Positions 33,553 through 34,371 of a DNA stretch of 34,371 nucleotides are shown piece by piece. Below the pieces are notes generated by a model, which was given only the letters and a program-made list of their open reading frames with translations, made no database searches and had not been told where the DNA came from. Both the position numbers and the translations under genes were made by a program. Source of the stretch: Burkholderiaceae bacterium (GTDB lineage Bacteria; Pseudomonadota; Gammaproteobacteria; Burkholderiales; Burkholderiaceae). Positions within the stretch are counted from its first letter, which is position 1, and every line of letters begins with the position of its first letter. The stretch lies in NCBI GenBank assembly GCA_947380285.1, contig CANCQD010000010.1, forward strand, positions 1 to 34,371, in the 5' to 3' direction.

Positions 33553-33582
33553 TAAAAACCTAGAAGCTCATTAGGCGAGCTT
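33553..33582 (-). promoter_or_regulatory. Operator-like inverted repeat, site C
   Basis: On the minus strand: AAGCTC-GCCTAAT-GAGCTT followed by CTAGGTTTTTA. Perfect 6-bp arms. Lies ~45-75 bp before the ATG at 33508. The closest match to site A including the following TAGGTTTTTA. Confidence 0.65.
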
Positions 33583-33636
33583 CCAGCTCAGCACAATCAA
33601 AATTACTGAAATAAAACAGGATTTCATTAAGAGCCC

Positions 33637-33924
33637 ATGCTAAGCACCCTTGTATTTGTTACCCTCATGCCGCTTCAGGTATCGCCGACCGGTAAATCGC
33701 AGGTGCCGCTCTCAAGACCGCTGGCAGTTGCTGCATTTGTTGATAGCGCCAGAATTTTAGGCTTACCAAAGTTCAAGATTAGAGATAGCAATGGAAATAT
33801 TTATATAGCCAACAAAGCAATGATGCAGGAGCCTTTTGCACTAGTTCACCAGCATGCTGGCATGCCAATAGTAAGTGATATCAGTATGCGAAAAGCCTAC
33901 ATTAATTCGTTTGTACGTCGCTAA
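33637..33924 (+). CDS. Hypothetical protein
   Basis: 95 aa. No clear ribosome-binding site. A short hydrophobic N-terminus could be a weak signal peptide. FKIRDSNGNIYIANKAMM recalls the NGN turns of neighbouring exported proteins, but no family is certain. It is followed after 18 bp by another plus-strand gene. Confidence 0.5.
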   Translation: MLSTLVFVTLMPLQVSPTGKSQVPLSRPLAVAAFVDSARILGLPKFKIRDSNGNIYIANKAMMQEPFALVHQHAGMPIVSDISMRKAYINSFVRR

Positions 33925-33942
33925 AAATTATTAGGAGAAAGT

Positions 33943-34371
33943 ATGAAATTAATTCGATCCTTCCCTTTAAGCTTATTCATAATTTTGGGTGTCATTATAT
34001 CTATTCCGCCAATTGCCTACGGATCATTTCACTATATGCATCCCGTAGATCCAGATGCAGTCTATACAAAGTATGGCCTACTGAAAGTAGAGTGGAGGAA
34101 GTTTTCTGAGAATGATAACTTCACGGAGTATCTTGGAAAAGAGCAGTATTTTGATGAGGATTCATTAACGGCTGATGTTTTGGTTTTGCGAAGTTATCAA
34201 AAACCGCAAACATCGATACATGAGAACTCTAAAATTATTTATTCATCTGCTGTCATGCACCAATCTGTCAATTGCAGAAATAGAACAGTTTCGGTTAAGG
34301 ATTTAATGATGTTTTCTAAATCACTAAGTAAGGGCTCATTGGTTAAAGACCTTTATGACTTGGACTGGGAT
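33943..34371 (+). CDS. Exported protein, surface-adhesin E-like (3' truncated by window)
   Basis: The first 143 codons are in the window. ATG has AGGAGAAA before it. Signal peptide-like N-terminus (FPLSLFIILGVIISIPPIAYG). Then a pattern of YFDEDSLTADVLVLRSY, YSSAVMHQSVNCRNRTVSV and SKSLSKGSLV that resembles the surface-adhesin E/CNP1-like family: strand, Ser, conserved Cys, then a final G. Not certain. It overlaps no other gene. Confidence 0.5.
   Translation, partial: MKLIRSFPLSLFIILGVIISIPPIAYGSFHYMHPVDPDAVYTKYGLLKVEWRKFSENDNFTEYLGKEQYFDEDSLTADVLVLRSYQKPQTSIHENSKIIYSSAVMHQSVNCRNRTVSVKDLMMFSKSLSKGSLVKDLYDLDWD

Noticed and set aside
22414..34371. A complete prophage
   Set aside because: No capsid, portal, terminase, tail or lysis genes. 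Only an integrase and accessory genes are seen.

Overview
This looks like an accessory, island-rich stretch of a low-GC freshwater betaproteobacterium. I infer Burkholderiaceae, possibly Polynucleobacter, from overall gene style: AT-rich DNA, a TctC/Bug-type receptor, a Tat-type carbonic anhydrase and an Azoarcus-type tRNA intron. No rRNA or other taxonomic marker confirms this.

Layout. (1) 1-231 is the 3' end of an unrecognised gene. (2) 240-10127 is a metabolic module bracketed by two nearly identical ~250 bp direct repeats. It holds a class I CoA-transferase pair (+) facing a tight minus-strand operon: TctC-type receptor, AMP-forming acyl-CoA ligase, LarA, LarC, LarE and LarB. A divergent HupE/UreJ-type nickel permease follows. 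The module appears able to import nickel, build the nickel-pincer cofactor and racemise or epimerise a hydroxy acid that is then activated to its CoA ester. (3) 10252-11340 has a secreted beta-carbonic anhydrase and a degenerate tRNA end. (4) 11352-21748 is an envelope-lipid module: SRPBCC protein, phosphatidylserine decarboxylase, membrane-anchored class III aminotransferase, a DUF962/Mpo1-like membrane protein, GT4 glycosyltransferase, LplT, glycerophosphodiesterase and an exported amidohydrolase. (5) 22126-22413 is a tRNA gene with anticodon CAU, split in the anticodon loop by a 211-nt group I intron closely resembling the Azoarcus tRNA-Ile intron. (6) 22475-34371 is an island with an overlapping DUF4238/serine-protease pair, a tyrosine integrase, two adjacent T5orf172 (GIY-YIG-like) proteins, a NERD-nuclease/UvrD-like helicase fusion, an HD hydrolase, a WYL regulator, small hypothetical operons and small exported repeat proteins.

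Two threads tie the window together. First, the 3' half of the same tRNA, cut at the anticodon loop, recurs at 402, 10041 and 11259. Each time it is preceded by a conserved structured element, also found unrecombined at 21776. This reads as a chain of cargo blocks inserted at the anticodon loop of one tRNA. Second, the right-hand island carries its own apparent regulatory system: an inverted repeat (AGCTC-N7-GAGCT followed by TAGGT) lies 40-55 bp before three separate transcription units. One copy is next to the divergent WYL regulator gene.

All function calls are by eye from motifs and remembered family features. No database search or alignment was run.
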